A stretch of 39,970 nucleotides of DNA from Candidatus Merdiplasma excrementigallinarum. GTDB lineage: Bacteria; Bacillota; Clostridia; Lachnospirales; Lachnospiraceae. Positions 8,021-16,710 of this stretch are shown here, piece by piece. A program made the translations under genes and the position numbers. The stretch covers positions 1 to 39,970 of the forward strand of contig DVOS01000045.1 of assembly GCA_018713435.1 (NCBI GenBank), in the 5' to 3' direction. The notes under the pieces are model-generated. The model saw only the letters and a list, made by a program, of their open reading frames with translations. It did not search any database and was not told the DNA's origin. Position 1 is the first letter of the stretch; each line of letters opens with the position of its first letter.

Positions 8021-8755
8021 ATGATGAATGGACAGGCGTATGACAGAAAGGAAGCCCTCTCCCGGACGGAAGCTCTGATCGGGAGCAGGGCTCTTGCTAT
8101 TTTACAGGAATCCACCGTGGCGGTATTCGGCCTGGGCGGCGTGGGAGGCCATGCGGCGGAGGCCCTGGCCCGCAGCGGGGTGGGGCATTTTGTGCTGGTG
8201 GACAGCGACCGGGTGGCCATGAGCAATTTAAACCGCCAGACGGCGGCTCTGCTTTCTACGGTGGGGCAGTATAAAACGGAGGTAATGCGCCGCAGGATCC
8301 TGGAGGTGAATCCTCTGGCCCGGGTGGAGGAGCGGCGCTGCTTTTTCCTGCCGGAGACGGCGGCGGAGTTTGATTTTTCCGGCTATTCCTATGTGGTGGA
8401 TGCGGTGGATACGGTGACAGCCAAGCTGGAGCTGGTGATGAAAGCCAGGGAGGCAGGCGTCCCTATGATCAGCTGTATGGGGGCCGGAAATAAGCTGGAT
8501 CCCACCCTGTTTCGGGTGGCGGATATCTATGATACGAAGGTTTGCCCACTGGCGAAGGTGATGCGCAAAGAGCTGAAGGCCCGGGGCGTGGAGTCGCTGA
8601 AGGTGGTGTATTCGGAGGAACTGCCGGTGCTTCGCCGCCGGGTTCCGGCCAGCATTGCCTTTGTGCCCTCTGTGGCGGGGCTTATCATGGCAGGAGAAGT
8701 GATCAAAGACCTAACCGCGGGAGCGAGGTCAGAAGAAGAGGAGGAAAAAAGATGA
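8021..8755 (+). CDS. tcdA: tRNA threonylcarbamoyladenosine dehydratase (TcdA/CsdL, ThiF family)
   Basis: This enzyme cyclises the t6A base at position 37 of ANN-decoding tRNAs to ct6A, using ATP. The 244-residue protein has the E1-like Rossmann fold with GLGGVGGHAAEAL (37-49), the SNLNRQ motif, VVDAVDTV, and SCMGAGNKLDPT near 165, which is typical of TcdA and not of ThiF or MoeB. No CxxC zinc pairs are present, also as in TcdA. AGGAG lies 6 nt before ATG 8021, and ATG 8024 is an alternative. The stop overlaps the pepT start (ATGA), so the two are cotranscribed. Confidence 0.88.
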   Translation: MMNGQAYDRKEALSRTEALIGSRALAILQESTVAVFGLGGVGGHAAEALARSGVGHFVLVDSDRVAMSNLNRQTAALLSTVGQYKTEVMRRRILEVNPLARVEERRCFFLPETAAEFDFSGYSYVVDAVDTVTAKLELVMKAREAGVPMISCMGAGNKLDPTLFRVADIYDTKVCPLAKVMRKELKARGVESLKVVYSEELPVLRRRVPASIAFVPSVAGLIMAGEVIKDLTAGARSEEEEEKR

Positions 8756-9978
8756 GAGCTTATGAGAGACTGCTGCATTATGTAAAAATTTATACCACCA
8801 GCGATGAGGAGAGCACCTCTGTGCCCTCCACAAACCGCCAGTTTGACCTGGCCATGGCCCTGGTGGAGGAGATGAAGGAGCTGGGGATTGAGGATGCCAG
8901 AGTGGATGAGCACTGCTATGTGTACGGGTCTATTCCGGCCACGCCGGGGTATGAGGACAAAACGGCCATCGGTTTTATCGCCCATCTGGATACGGCTCCG
9001 GATTATAACGGGGAGGGTGTGAAGCCCCAGGTGCGGGAAAACTATGACGGGGGCGAGATTGCCCTGGGCGAGAGCGGACTGGTTCTCTCGCCGGATATGT
9101 TTCCCCATCTGAAGAGCCTGAAGGGCCGCACTCTGATTACTACAGACGGAACCACCCTGCTGGGAGCCGATGACAAGGCGGGCATCGCGGAGATTATGAC
9201 CCTGGCCCAGGAGCTTCTGAAGGGAGAGACGCCTCACGGAAAAATCTGTATCGGATTTACTCCGGATGAAGAGGTGGGAGGCGGAGCGGAACTTCTGGAT
9301 ATTCCCGCCTTCGGAGCGGAGTTTGCCTACACGGTGGACGGAGGCTGCGAGAATGAGATTGTGTATGAGAATTTCAACGCCTGCGGCGCCGCATTTGAGA
9401 TCCAGGGCGTGAACATTCATCCGGGGGAGGCCAAGGATAAGATGGTGAATGCCGCTCTGGCAGCAGCGGAGATCTGCGGGATGCTGCCCTGGGCGGAAAC
9501 ACCCCGGCACACGGAGCGGTACGAGGGATTTTTCCATCTGACCCAGATTCAGGGAACGGTGGAGCATGCCAGCCTGCATTTTATTATCCGGGACCACGAC
9601 GGCGGCCATTTTGAGGCCCGCCAGGAGATGCTGCGCCAGATTGAAAAAGCGGTGAATGAAAAGTACGGGGCAGGAACGGCGAAGCTGACCATCCGCCAGC
9701 AGTACCGGAACATGGAAGAGATGGTCAAGCCCTGTATGCACCTGATTGACTACGCCAAAGAATCCATCCGGGAGCTGGGAATGGAACCGGATGTTTCTCC
9801 GGTGCGGGGCGGTACGGACGGTGCCCAGCTTTCCTTCCGGGGGCTTCCCTGCCCCAACCTTGGCACCGGCGGCTATGCCTTCCACGGCCCCTATGAGCAT
9901 ATCACGGCAGAGGGGATGGACCGGGCGGTACAGGTGATGCTGGGAATTGTAAAACGGTACGCGAATCGGGAGAAGTAA
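8752..9978 (+). CDS. pepT: Peptidase T (aminotripeptidase)
   Basis: A zinc-dependent cytoplasmic peptidase of the M20 family that removes the N-terminal residue from tripeptides. The length of 408 residues matches PepT. Metal-site motifs are IAHLDTAPD (His78, Asp80), LLGADDKAG, FTPDEEVGGGAE and, near the end, RGGTDGAQLS and GGYAFHGPYEH. A longer reading frame extends upstream into tcdA, but the ATG at 8752 has GAGGAGGAAA upstream and gives the family N-terminus MRAYERLLHYV. It overlaps tcdA by 4 nt and lies 4 nt before the next gene. Confidence 0.93.
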   Translation: MRAYERLLHYVKIYTTSDEESTSVPSTNRQFDLAMALVEEMKELGIEDARVDEHCYVYGSIPATPGYEDKTAIGFIAHLDTAPDYNGEGVKPQVRENYDGGEIALGESGLVLSPDMFPHLKSLKGRTLITTDGTTLLGADDKAGIAEIMTLAQELLKGETPHGKICIGFTPDEEVGGGAELLDIPAFGAEFAYTVDGGCENEIVYENFNACGAAFEIQGVNIHPGEAKDKMVNAALAAAEICGMLPWAETPRHTERYEGFFHLTQIQGTVEHASLHFIIRDHDGGHFEARQEMLRQIEKAVNEKYGAGTAKLTIRQQYRNMEEMVKPCMHLIDYAKESIRELGMEPDVSPVRGGTDGAQLSFRGLPCPNLGTGGYAFHGPYEHITAEGMDRAVQVMLGIVKRYANREK

Positions 9979-9982
9979 AAGG

Positions 9983-10624
9983 ATGCGGTATTTTATTTCG
10001 GACCTGCATTTTTACCACCAGAATCTGAATGAGCAGATGGACTGCCGGGGCTTTGCCGACGGCAAAGAGATGAATGAGTATATGATCCGGCAGTGGAACC
10101 GGCGGGTCGGGCCAAAGGATGAGGTGGTGATCCTGGGAGATCTGTCTGTGGGAAAGGGAAAGGCTACAAACGCCATTGTGGAACAGCTCAATGGAAGGCT
10201 GATTCTTCTGGAGGGCAATCATGACCGGTTCCTGGAGGATAAACAGTTCGACAGAAGTCGATTTGAATGGATCGGGCCTTACCTGGAGCTGCAGGACCAT
10301 AAGCGGAAGCTGGTGCTCTGCCACTATCCCATCCTGTGCTACAACGGCCAGTACCGGAAAATGCGGGACGGCTCGGACCGGACCTTCATGCTCTACGGCC
10401 ATGTGCACAATACCTGTGACGAGCTGCTGATCCATCAGTTCCAGACTATCACCCGGAATACGCTCCGGCCTCTGCGGGGCCAGGAGGAGCCGGGGCACAT
10501 TCCCTGCCATATGATCAACTGCTTCTGTATGTTTTCAGACTATACGCCCCTGACGCTGGAGGAATGGATTGAGAAGGACGGGGAGCGCCGGGCCGGCCTG
10601 GGAGAGTCCCTGATACAAAACTGA
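9983..10624 (+). CDS. Calcineurin-type metallophosphoesterase
   Basis: A 213-residue soluble protein with all signature motifs of the superfamily: ISDLHF (Asp7, His9), LGDLSVG, EGNHDR, a catalytic CHYPI, and YGHVHNT. It is close in size to the small phosphoesterases often annotated as hydrolase or phosphoesterase in Firmicutes. The substrate cannot be told from sequence. It starts 4 nt after pepT, so it is likely cotranscribed. The first of four GATAC repeats falls in its last codons. Confidence 0.83.
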   Translation: MRYFISDLHFYHQNLNEQMDCRGFADGKEMNEYMIRQWNRRVGPKDEVVILGDLSVGKGKATNAIVEQLNGRLILLEGNHDRFLEDKQFDRSRFEWIGPYLELQDHKRKLVLCHYPILCYNGQYRKMRDGSDRTFMLYGHVHNTCDELLIHQFQTITRNTLRPLRGQEEPGHIPCHMINCFCMFSDYTPLTLEEWIEKDGERRAGLGESLIQN

Positions 10625-10649
10625 TACGAAAAAGATACGGCTGTGATAC
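10612..10649 (+). repeat. Four GATAC direct repeats at exact 11-bp spacing
   Basis: GATAC occurs at 10612, 10623, 10634 and 10645, each 11 bp apart. Three of the four read TGATAC. One repeat per helical turn is the pattern of tandem sites for OmpR/PhoB-family response regulators. The array lies about 150 bp upstream of the C39-like protease start, and a weak TATGCT follows at 10660. The binding protein is unknown. Confidence 0.6.
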
Positions 10650-10799
10650 AGACGCTGTGTATGCTTGCCTGGAAAGACAAATTCCGGCAGGATGCGCAGC
10701 GTTTTGCGCTTTATGCCGGCAGGAAAAGCCGCCGTACCGCATGAACAGATCACGGCGGACAGTATGCAGGGGAAAGCGCACGGGAGAAGGAAGAAGGGG

Positions 10800-11609
10800 A
10801 TGGAACTGGAAAACTTGCAGAAGATACAGGAGAGGAAAAAAAGCCCGGGAGGAAGGACCGCCAGAGAAAGCTGCGGAAAAAGGAGCAGCCGGAGAAAGGC
10901 ATGGGCCTGGAAGCAGACCTGCCTGAAGCTGCTGGCGGGAATTTTATGCCTGGCGCTGGCCGGAATATACGCGGTACGTACCACCCGGGAGAGGATTCCG
11001 GATAGCCTGCTGGAGCTGAAGGAAAAATATCCCCAGACGGCGGAATTTGTGGACAGCTATCCCCGGAAGAAAAACCGGGAAATTTCCATGGATGTATCCG
11101 GGGAAGTGACGCCCGGTGAGATCCCTCTGTTTATTCAGTGGGATGAGCGGTGGGGATACCATAGCTACGGCAATAACTTTTTTGGCGTAAACGGATGCGG
11201 CCCCACCTGCCTGTCCATGGTGGTGTGCGGCCTGACAGGGGACACCTTCTGGAACCCCTATGAAGTGGGAAAATTTGCGGAACAGGCGGGATACTATGTG
11301 CCGGGGGAAGGAACGGCCTGGGCCCTGCTGACAGAGGGCGCCGGGGCCCTGGGACTGAACTCAGAGCAGGGGGAAGTATCGGAAGGCTATATCCGGGAAT
11401 GCCTGGAGGCCGGCCTTCCCCTGATCTGCTCCATGTATCCGGGAGACTTTACCTATACCGGACATTTTATTGTGCTGACCGGGCTGGACCCGGAAGGAGA
11501 CGTGACCGTCCATGATCCCAACAGCCCTGAAAACAGCCAAAAGCACTGGCCCATGGAGGCGCTGCTGCCCCAGATATGCGCGGTGTGGAGATTTTGGGCA
11601 TTGCAGTAA
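10800..11609 (+). CDS. Membrane-anchored C39-like cysteine peptidase domain protein
   Basis: A 269-residue protein. A basic N-terminus is followed by one membrane helix (about residues 43-59) and an outside domain of the C39/papain-like type. VNGCGPTCLSM carries the likely catalytic Cys133, GHFIVLTG the His222 and VHDPNS the Asp239. It probably cuts peptides or acts on cell-wall material outside the cell. A longer frame opens at 10665, but ATG 10800 has GAAGGAAG 7 nt upstream and gives a normal signal-anchor. The gene seems to have its own control region (GATAC array). Confidence 0.75.
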   Translation: MELENLQKIQERKKSPGGRTARESCGKRSSRRKAWAWKQTCLKLLAGILCLALAGIYAVRTTRERIPDSLLELKEKYPQTAEFVDSYPRKKNREISMDVSGEVTPGEIPLFIQWDERWGYHSYGNNFFGVNGCGPTCLSMVVCGLTGDTFWNPYEVGKFAEQAGYYVPGEGTAWALLTEGAGALGLNSEQGEVSEGYIRECLEAGLPLICSMYPGDFTYTGHFIVLTGLDPEGDVTVHDPNSPENSQKHWPMEALLPQICAVWRFWALQ

Positions 11610-11623
11610 AATCGGCAAAAATA

Positions 11624-11652
11624 TGTACAAACTTGATACTCTATGATATAAT
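11624..11652 (+). promoter_or_regulatory. Promoter of the abiE pair
   Basis: TGTACA (11624-11629) and a perfect TATAAT (11647-11652) are separated by 17 bp. The -10 lies between the two arms of the inverted repeat at 11630-11663. Confidence 0.65.
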
Positions 11653-11663
11653 GGTGTCAAGTT
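11630..11663 (+). promoter_or_regulatory. Inverted-repeat operator for AbiEi
   Basis: AACTTGATAC (11630-11639) and GTGTCAAGTT (11654-11663) are inverted copies with one mismatch, and they flank the TATAAT. AbiEi antitoxins are known to repress their own promoter by binding inverted repeats. This is the only such site upstream of the gene. Confidence 0.6.
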
Positions 11664-11683
11664 ACAACGGGGAAGGTGATGCT

Positions 11684-12277
11684 ATGACCAATTTAATTTT
11701 CTTGAAAAAACTTGTCAGAGAGAACGGTTATCTATATACGAAAGATGTAACCAGCGCAGGGATTCGCCGGGAACAGCTCAAAAAATATCTGGATGAAGGC
11801 AGTCTGATCCGGGAAAGCCGGGGAATCTATTCTTTTGCGGACAGTATTAATGACGAATTTGTATTGCTGCAGAGCAGATGTAAAAAAGGGGTTTTCTCTT
11901 ATGGAACAGCATTATACTTTCATGGACTGTCCGACCGCTTTCCGCAGATGATTTCTATGACAGTGCCAAAGACCTATAATGTATTTTACTTGAAGGAAGA
12001 ATTATTCCATGTAGAGTTCCATCGGATCAAGCCGTCTCTATGGAGTATTGGAATGATGGAAATGAATTCACCACAAGGCGGAAAAATTATAGTTTATGAC
12101 AGAGAGCGCTGTATCTGTGATATGATACGGAGCCGTAAACAAAGTGATCCACAGGTTTTTGCCCAAGCGATAAAAGGTTATTTTGCTTCCAAAGAGCGTG
12201 ATAACCTGCGTTTGATGGAATATGCCAGGAAATTTCACATTGAGGAAAAAGTACAGGAGTATATGGAGATATTATAA
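11684..12277 (+). CDS. abiEi: AbiEi-type antitoxin and transcriptional autoregulator
   Basis: The antitoxin half of an AbiE type IV toxin-antitoxin/abortive infection system, 197 residues. An N-terminal winged helix (residues about 1-50: LYTKDVTSAGIRREQLKKYLDEG, then LIRESRGIYSF) matches the AbiEi_4 family, followed by the C-terminal antitoxin domain (FSYGTALYFHGL, YDRERCICDMIRSRK). ATG 11684 has GGAAGGTG upstream. The stop shares a base with the toxin ATG (TAATG). Base composition is AT-rich against the flanking genes, consistent with horizontal gain. Confidence 0.87.
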   Translation: MTNLIFLKKLVRENGYLYTKDVTSAGIRREQLKKYLDEGSLIRESRGIYSFADSINDEFVLLQSRCKKGVFSYGTALYFHGLSDRFPQMISMTVPKTYNVFYLKEELFHVEFHRIKPSLWSIGMMEMNSPQGGKIIVYDRERCICDMIRSRKQSDPQVFAQAIKGYFASKERDNLRLMEYARKFHIEEKVQEYMEIL

Positions 12278-13128
12278 TGAAAACACCAGAACAATTAAAA
12301 GGAGCCATTCGCAATCTGGCAAAGAAGAAAGGTATTCACGCACAGGAAGTTTTGCAGATTTTCATGTTTGAACGTATCATGGAACGTCTTTCTGTTTCTT
12401 CGTACAAAGACAGATTCATTTTGAAAGGCGGACTGTTGATTTCCGCTATCCTTGGCGTAGCGGAACGGACGACAATGGATATGGACACAACCGTAAAAGG
12501 CTTGCCAATGGATGAACAGAGTATACGAAAAGCGATCAGCGAAATCCTGGCTCAGCCCGTAGATGACGGGATCGAATTTCGGCTTTTGGACTTAACACCG
12601 ATCCGCGAGGATGACGAATACGAAAATTTCCGTGCTTCTATTCAAGCCGTTTATGGGAAAATGAAAATACCTATGAAGATTGATATAACAACCGGTGACA
12701 AAATTACACCAAAAGAAATCCAATTTTCCTACCCATTCCTGTTTGATGACCGCCGGGTAATGGTAAAAGCCTACACACAGGAAACCATACTGGCGGAAAA
12801 ATACGAAACGATTATTCGAAGAAATGTAGGAAATACGCGGGCAAGAGATTTTTATGATTTACATCTTCTGTACAGGTTATACAGGGAAAATGCAGACTGG
12901 AACCTTTTAAAACAGGCAGTTCTTGCCACGGCGAAGAAAAGAAATTCTATATCCGTTCTGCAGAACACAAGACAGATCTTGCCGGCATTGAAAGAATCAA
13001 CAGTTCTGCAGGATTTATGGAAAAGGTATCAGGCACAAAACTTATATGCAAAAGAGATTACATATTCTGAAGTCATGGAAACAGTAGATGAGTTTACGTT
13101 GCAAATGAATTTTGGGCAGGAGAGATGA
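12277..13128 (+). CDS. abiEii: AbiEii-type nucleotidyltransferase toxin
   Basis: The toxin of the AbiE pair, 283 residues, of the DUF1814/MenT-like nucleotidyltransferase family. LKGG (49-52) and the metal-binding TMDMDTTVKG (Asp68, Asp70) form the polymerase-beta type active site. The later motifs TILAEKYETI and RARDFYDLHLLY are also family hallmarks. All catalytic motifs are intact. Related toxins transfer nucleotides to tRNA or other targets and stop growth during phage infection. Translation is coupled to the antitoxin by the TAATG overlap. Confidence 0.88.
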   Translation: MKTPEQLKGAIRNLAKKKGIHAQEVLQIFMFERIMERLSVSSYKDRFILKGGLLISAILGVAERTTMDMDTTVKGLPMDEQSIRKAISEILAQPVDDGIEFRLLDLTPIREDDEYENFRASIQAVYGKMKIPMKIDITTGDKITPKEIQFSYPFLFDDRRVMVKAYTQETILAEKYETIIRRNVGNTRARDFYDLHLLYRLYRENADWNLLKQAVLATAKKRNSISVLQNTRQILPALKESTVLQDLWKRYQAQNLYAKEITYSEVMETVDEFTLQMNFGQER

Positions 13129-13204
13129 TAGGGGAGGACTTTTTTCCGGGAGTATAATATTTAGGGAATACTCAATAAATATGCAAAAATTTTCTGAAAT
13201 ATCC

Positions 13205-13233
13205 TTGACAAATCGAAAATAGAATGATAGGAT
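13205..13233 (+). promoter_or_regulatory. Promoter of the trp T-box operon
   Basis: Consensus TTGACA (13205-13210), 17 bp, TAGGAT (13228-13233). The T-box leader starts just downstream. Confidence 0.7.
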
Positions 13234-13237
13234 TGAA

Positions 13238-13541
13238 AAAAATTTAAAAGCGACCGAAACCGTTGACGCGGAGATAAAGGTGAATATGCTCCTACAGAGA
13301 GCCTGGATGGCTGAGAACAGGCAGAACACAGTTCATCAAATGGACCGCCGAGGGCACAGTCAAAGGACGGATGTTCCGTCTGAGTATTCTGTGACGTGAG
13401 GGCATACGTCAGTTGCCCGGGGTATGTTGGTACCTGCAGAGTGTGTGGAAGATTCCATAAAACAGGGTGGCACCGCGGATTTGTAATTTGTAGATTCGTC
13501 CCTGGCAGAATATATATGATTCTGCCGGGGATTTTTTATTT
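13238..13541 (+). promoter_or_regulatory. T-box riboswitch, tryptophan specifier
   Basis: This leader senses uncharged tRNA-Trp and lets transcription continue into trpE. It shows the Stem I AGAGAGCC motif (about 13297), a UGG tryptophan codon in the specifier position (13341-13343, before ACCGCCGAGGGC), the T-box sequence AGGGTGGCACCGCGG (13464-13478) and a final terminator. The bases of the T-box CGTCCC region can pair either in the antiterminator or in the terminator. The specifier and the downstream genes agree. Confidence 0.93.
13500..13541 (+). terminator. T-box regulated terminator
   Basis: CCCTGGCAGAAT (13500-13511) pairs with ATTCTGCCGGGG (13519-13530) and is followed by ATTTTTTATTT. 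This is the off-state hairpin of the trp leader. Confidence 0.9.
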
Positions 13542-13600
13542 GACTTTTAAATAAAAAACGCTCCGCAGAATCCGCATTCTTGGTAAAAGGAGGGAACACC

Positions 13601-15073
13601 ATGATACGTCCGGATTTGAAGGAAATAAAAGAACTGATTTCGGAAGGCCGGTACAAATGCGTGCCGGTCAGCACGGAAATCCTGTCGGATATTCGCACGC
13701 CTATTGAAGTGCTGCGGATTCTGAAACGGGTATCGGAGCACTGCTACCTGCTGGAGTCGGTAGCGGAAGATGAAAAGTGGGGCCGCTATACTTTTCTGGG
13801 ATATGATCCGAAACTGGAGATTACCTGCAAAGACGGGCGGATGAAAGCAGGGGACCTGACGTTTGAAACGTGGGAACCGGGGAACTATATCCGGCAGATC
13901 CTGGAGGAGCACAAAAGCCCGGCCTTTGACTATCTTCCCTCCTTCACCGGCGGACTGGCAGGGTATTTTGCCTATGATTACCTGAAATACGCAGAGCCGT
14001 CCCTCAGACTGGAGGGGGAGGATGCGGAAGGTTTTCAGGATGTGGACCTGATGCTGTTTGACAAGGTGATTGCCTTTGATAACTTCCGGCAGAAAATCAT
14101 CCTGATCGCCAATATGGATCTGGCCCGGGGAGAAGCCGGGTATCACAGGGCGGTGCTGGAACTGAAGCATATGGAAGAGCTGATCCGGACCGGAGAACCC
14201 TGCCGGAGCGAACCGGGCGCGCTGCGGTCCCCGGTAAAGGCTCTGTTTGACAGAGAGCGGTACTGCCGTATGGTGGAGCAGGGGAAGCGCCGTATTAGGG
14301 AAGGAGATATTTTCCAGATTGTGCTTTCCAACCGGCTGGAGGCGGAATTTGAAGGAAGTCTGCTGAACGCCTACCGGATGCTGCGCACCTTAAATCCTTC
14401 CCCCTATATGTTCTACTTTTCCGGTTCCGATCTGGAGACGGCGGGGGCCTCCCCGGAAACGCTGGTAAAGCTGGAAAAAGGCGTGCTTCATACATTTCCC
14501 CTGGCAGGTACCAGGCCTCGGGGAAAGACGGAGGAGGAAGATTTGGCTCTGGAGAGAGAATTACTGGCGGACCCCAAGGAGCTGGCGGAGCACAGTATGC
14601 TGGTGGACCTGGGAAGAAATGATCTGGGAAGGGTGAGCCGGTTTGGTTCGGTAGAAGTGGAGCGCTTATACTGTATAGAAAGATTTTCCCATGTTATGCA
14701 CATCGGTTCTACCGTGAGGGGAGAACTTGCTGCCGGCAAGACGGCGCTGGACGCTATAGACGCGGTGCTGCCGGCAGGAACCCTGTCCGGAGCGCCCAAG
14801 ATCCGGGCCTGCCAGCTTATCAGTGAACTGGAGAAAAACCGGCGGGGAATTTACGGCGGGGCCATCGGCTATCTGGGATTTAACGGCAGCATGGATACCT
14901 GTATTGCCATTCGGATTGCCTACAAAAAGAATGGAAAGGTATTTGTCAGAAGCGGCGCCGGGATTGTGGCGGACTCGGATCCGGAAAAGGAATACCAGGA
15001 GTGCATCAACAAAGCGGCGGCAGTGCTTCGGGCACTGGAACTGGCAGAGGAGGCGGAGCCATGTTTGTACTGA
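13601..15073 (+). CDS. trpE: Anthranilate synthase component I
   Basis: Converts chorismate to anthranilate using ammonia from TrpG. The 490-residue protein has the N-terminal tryptophan-binding motif LLES (50-53), so feedback inhibition is probably kept, and the chorismate-binding core: LSNRLEAEFEG, PSPYMFYF, ASPETLVKLEKG, PLAGTRPRGKT, DLGRNDLGRV and PAGTLSGAPKIRA. ATG 13601 has AAAAGGAGGG upstream. It is the first gene after the T-box and overlaps trpG by 13 nt. Confidence 0.96.
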   Translation: MIRPDLKEIKELISEGRYKCVPVSTEILSDIRTPIEVLRILKRVSEHCYLLESVAEDEKWGRYTFLGYDPKLEITCKDGRMKAGDLTFETWEPGNYIRQILEEHKSPAFDYLPSFTGGLAGYFAYDYLKYAEPSLRLEGEDAEGFQDVDLMLFDKVIAFDNFRQKIILIANMDLARGEAGYHRAVLELKHMEELIRTGEPCRSEPGALRSPVKALFDRERYCRMVEQGKRRIREGDIFQIVLSNRLEAEFEGSLLNAYRMLRTLNPSPYMFYFSGSDLETAGASPETLVKLEKGVLHTFPLAGTRPRGKTEEEDLALERELLADPKELAEHSMLVDLGRNDLGRVSRFGSVEVERLYCIERFSHVMHIGSTVRGELAAGKTALDAIDAVLPAGTLSGAPKIRACQLISELEKNRRGIYGGAIGYLGFNGSMDTCIAIRIAYKKNGKVFVRSGAGIVADSDPEKEYQECINKAAAVLRALELAEEAEPCLY

Positions 15074-15654
15074 TTGATAATTATGACAGTTTTTCCTATA
15101 ACCTGTATCAGATGGCAGGTTCCATAGAGCCCTGCATCCGTGTGATACGAAATGACGCCTGCGGTGTGAAGGAGCTGGAAGGAATGCACCCGGACGGAAT
15201 TATTTTATCGCCGGGGCCGGGAAAGCCAAAAGAGGCAGGAATATGTGAGGAGGCTGTAAAGAAACTGCGAGGGAAAATTCCGATTTTGGGCATCTGCCTG
15301 GGGCATCAGGCCATATGCGAGGCTTTAGGGGGAACCGTATCCTACGCGAAGCAGCTGATGCATGGAAAGCAGTCCCGGGTCAGAACAGACGGCCGGTGTC
15401 CTGTTTTTAGGGGACTTCCGGAAGAAATTCTGGCGGCCAGGTATCATTCTCTGGCGGTGCGGGAGGAAAGCCTGCCGGAATGCCTGCAGGTGGCAGCCAG
15501 GGCGGAGGACGGAGAAATCATGGGGGTGTGGAACGAGGAGGAACTGCTTTACGGCCTGCAGTTTCACCCGGAATCGATTTTAACGCCCCTGGGAAATGAG
15601 ATTATGAAAAACTGGTTTGCTATTGTAAAAAATACAGGGAGGGAAAGACAATGA
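15061..15654 (+). CDS. trpG: Anthranilate synthase component II (glutamine amidotransferase)
   Basis: Supplies ammonia from glutamine to TrpE. The 197-residue class I amidotransferase has the nucleophile Cys79 in [10 protein letters not shown] and the His-Glu pair in LQFHPESIL. The oxyanion motif LSPGPGKP is also present. ATG 15061 lies within the end of trpE with AGAGGAGG upstream. The stop overlaps the trpD start (ATGA). It might also serve 4-amino-4-deoxychorismate synthase, as in Bacillus. No pabB is nearby. Confidence 0.95.
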   Translation: MFVLIDNYDSFSYNLYQMAGSIEPCIRVIRNDACGVKELEGMHPDGIILSPGPGKPKEAGICEEAVKKLRGKIPILGICLGHQAICEALGGTVSYAKQLMHGKQSRVRTDGRCPVFRGLPEEILAARYHSLAVREESLPECLQVAARAEDGEIMGVWNEEELLYGLQFHPESILTPLGNEIMKNWFAIVKNTGRERQ

Positions 15655-16685
15655 TTAAAGAGGCAATCGTAAAAATCGTGGATAAACAGGATCTGACGTA
15701 TGAGGAAGCCTATCAGGTAATGAATGAGATTATGGGAGGCGAGACCAGCCAGGTACAGAACGCAGCCTTTCTGGCGGCTCTCTCCACCAAGAGCACCCGG
15801 GCGGAGACCATCGATGAGATATCCGGCTGCGCGGCGGCCATGCGCAGCCATGCCCTCCGGGTAGAGCACGGCATGGAAGTGATGGAGATTGTGGGGACGG
15901 GGGGCGACGGCTCCGGCAGCTTTAATATCTCCACCACCTCGGCCCTGGTGGCGGCGGCTGCCGGGATAAAAATTGCCAAGCACGGGAACCGGGCCGCTTC
16001 CTCCCAGTGCGGCACAGCGGACTGCCTGGAGGCGCTGGGAGTCAATATCAGCCTGACGCCCGGACAGTGCGTGGAGCTTCTGGAGCGGGTGGGGATCTGC
16101 TTTTTCTTCGCCCAGAAATATCACACCTCCATGAAGTATGTGGGAAGCATCCGGAAAGAACTGGGGATCCGGACCGTATTTAATATTCTGGGGCCCCTGA
16201 CCAACCCGGCTGCCCCCTCCATGCAGCTTCTGGGGGTCTATGATGAAACGCTGGTGCAGCCGCTGGCCAGGGTGCTGACCAGCCTGGGAGTGAAAAGGGG
16301 CATGGTGGTGTACGGACAGGATAAGCTGGATGAGATCAGCATGTGCGCTCCCACAACGGTCTGCGATTTCCGGGACGGAAATTATGTGTCGTATTATCTG
16401 ACGCCGGAAACCTTCGGCTTTCAATCCTGCAGCCGGGAAGACCTAAAGGGCGGCAGTCCCCGGGAGAACGCAGAGATTACAAGAGCCATCCTGGAGGGCA
16501 GGGAGAGAGGGCCCAAGCGGTCCGCGGTGCTGCTGAACGCGGGAGCCGCTCTCTACATCGGCGAAAAGGCCTCTTCCCTGACAGAGGGGATAGAGCGGGC
16601 CGGGGAACTGCTGGATACGGGAGCCGCCCTGAAAAAGCTGGAAGAGTTTGCGGGGCTGACCAACCGGCTGGCGGTGCCGGCGTAA
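15651..16685 (+). CDS. trpD: Anthranilate phosphoribosyltransferase
   Basis: Joins anthranilate to PRPP. The 344-residue protein shows the PRPP-binding [14 protein letters not shown] (82-95), [49 protein letters not shown] and the metal motif [12 protein letters not shown]. It is a stand-alone enzyme with no fused amidotransferase. Its start overlaps trpG and trpC follows after 25 nt. Confidence 0.96.
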   Translation: MIKEAIVKIVDKQDLTYEEAYQVMNEIMGGETSQVQNAAFLAALSTKSTRAETIDEISGCAAAMRSHALRVEHGMEVMEIVGTGGDGSGSFNISTTSALVAAAAGIKIAKHGNRAASSQCGTADCLEALGVNISLTPGQCVELLERVGICFFFAQKYHTSMKYVGSIRKELGIRTVFNILGPLTNPAAPSMQLLGVYDETLVQPLARVLTSLGVKRGMVVYGQDKLDEISMCAPTTVCDFRDGNYVSYYLTPETFGFQSCSREDLKGGSPRENAEITRAILEGRERGPKRSAVLLNAGAALYIGEKASSLTEGIERAGELLDTGAALKKLEEFAGLTNRLAVPA

Positions 16686-16710
16686 AAATAAGAAATGGGG
16701 AGGAACTGAG

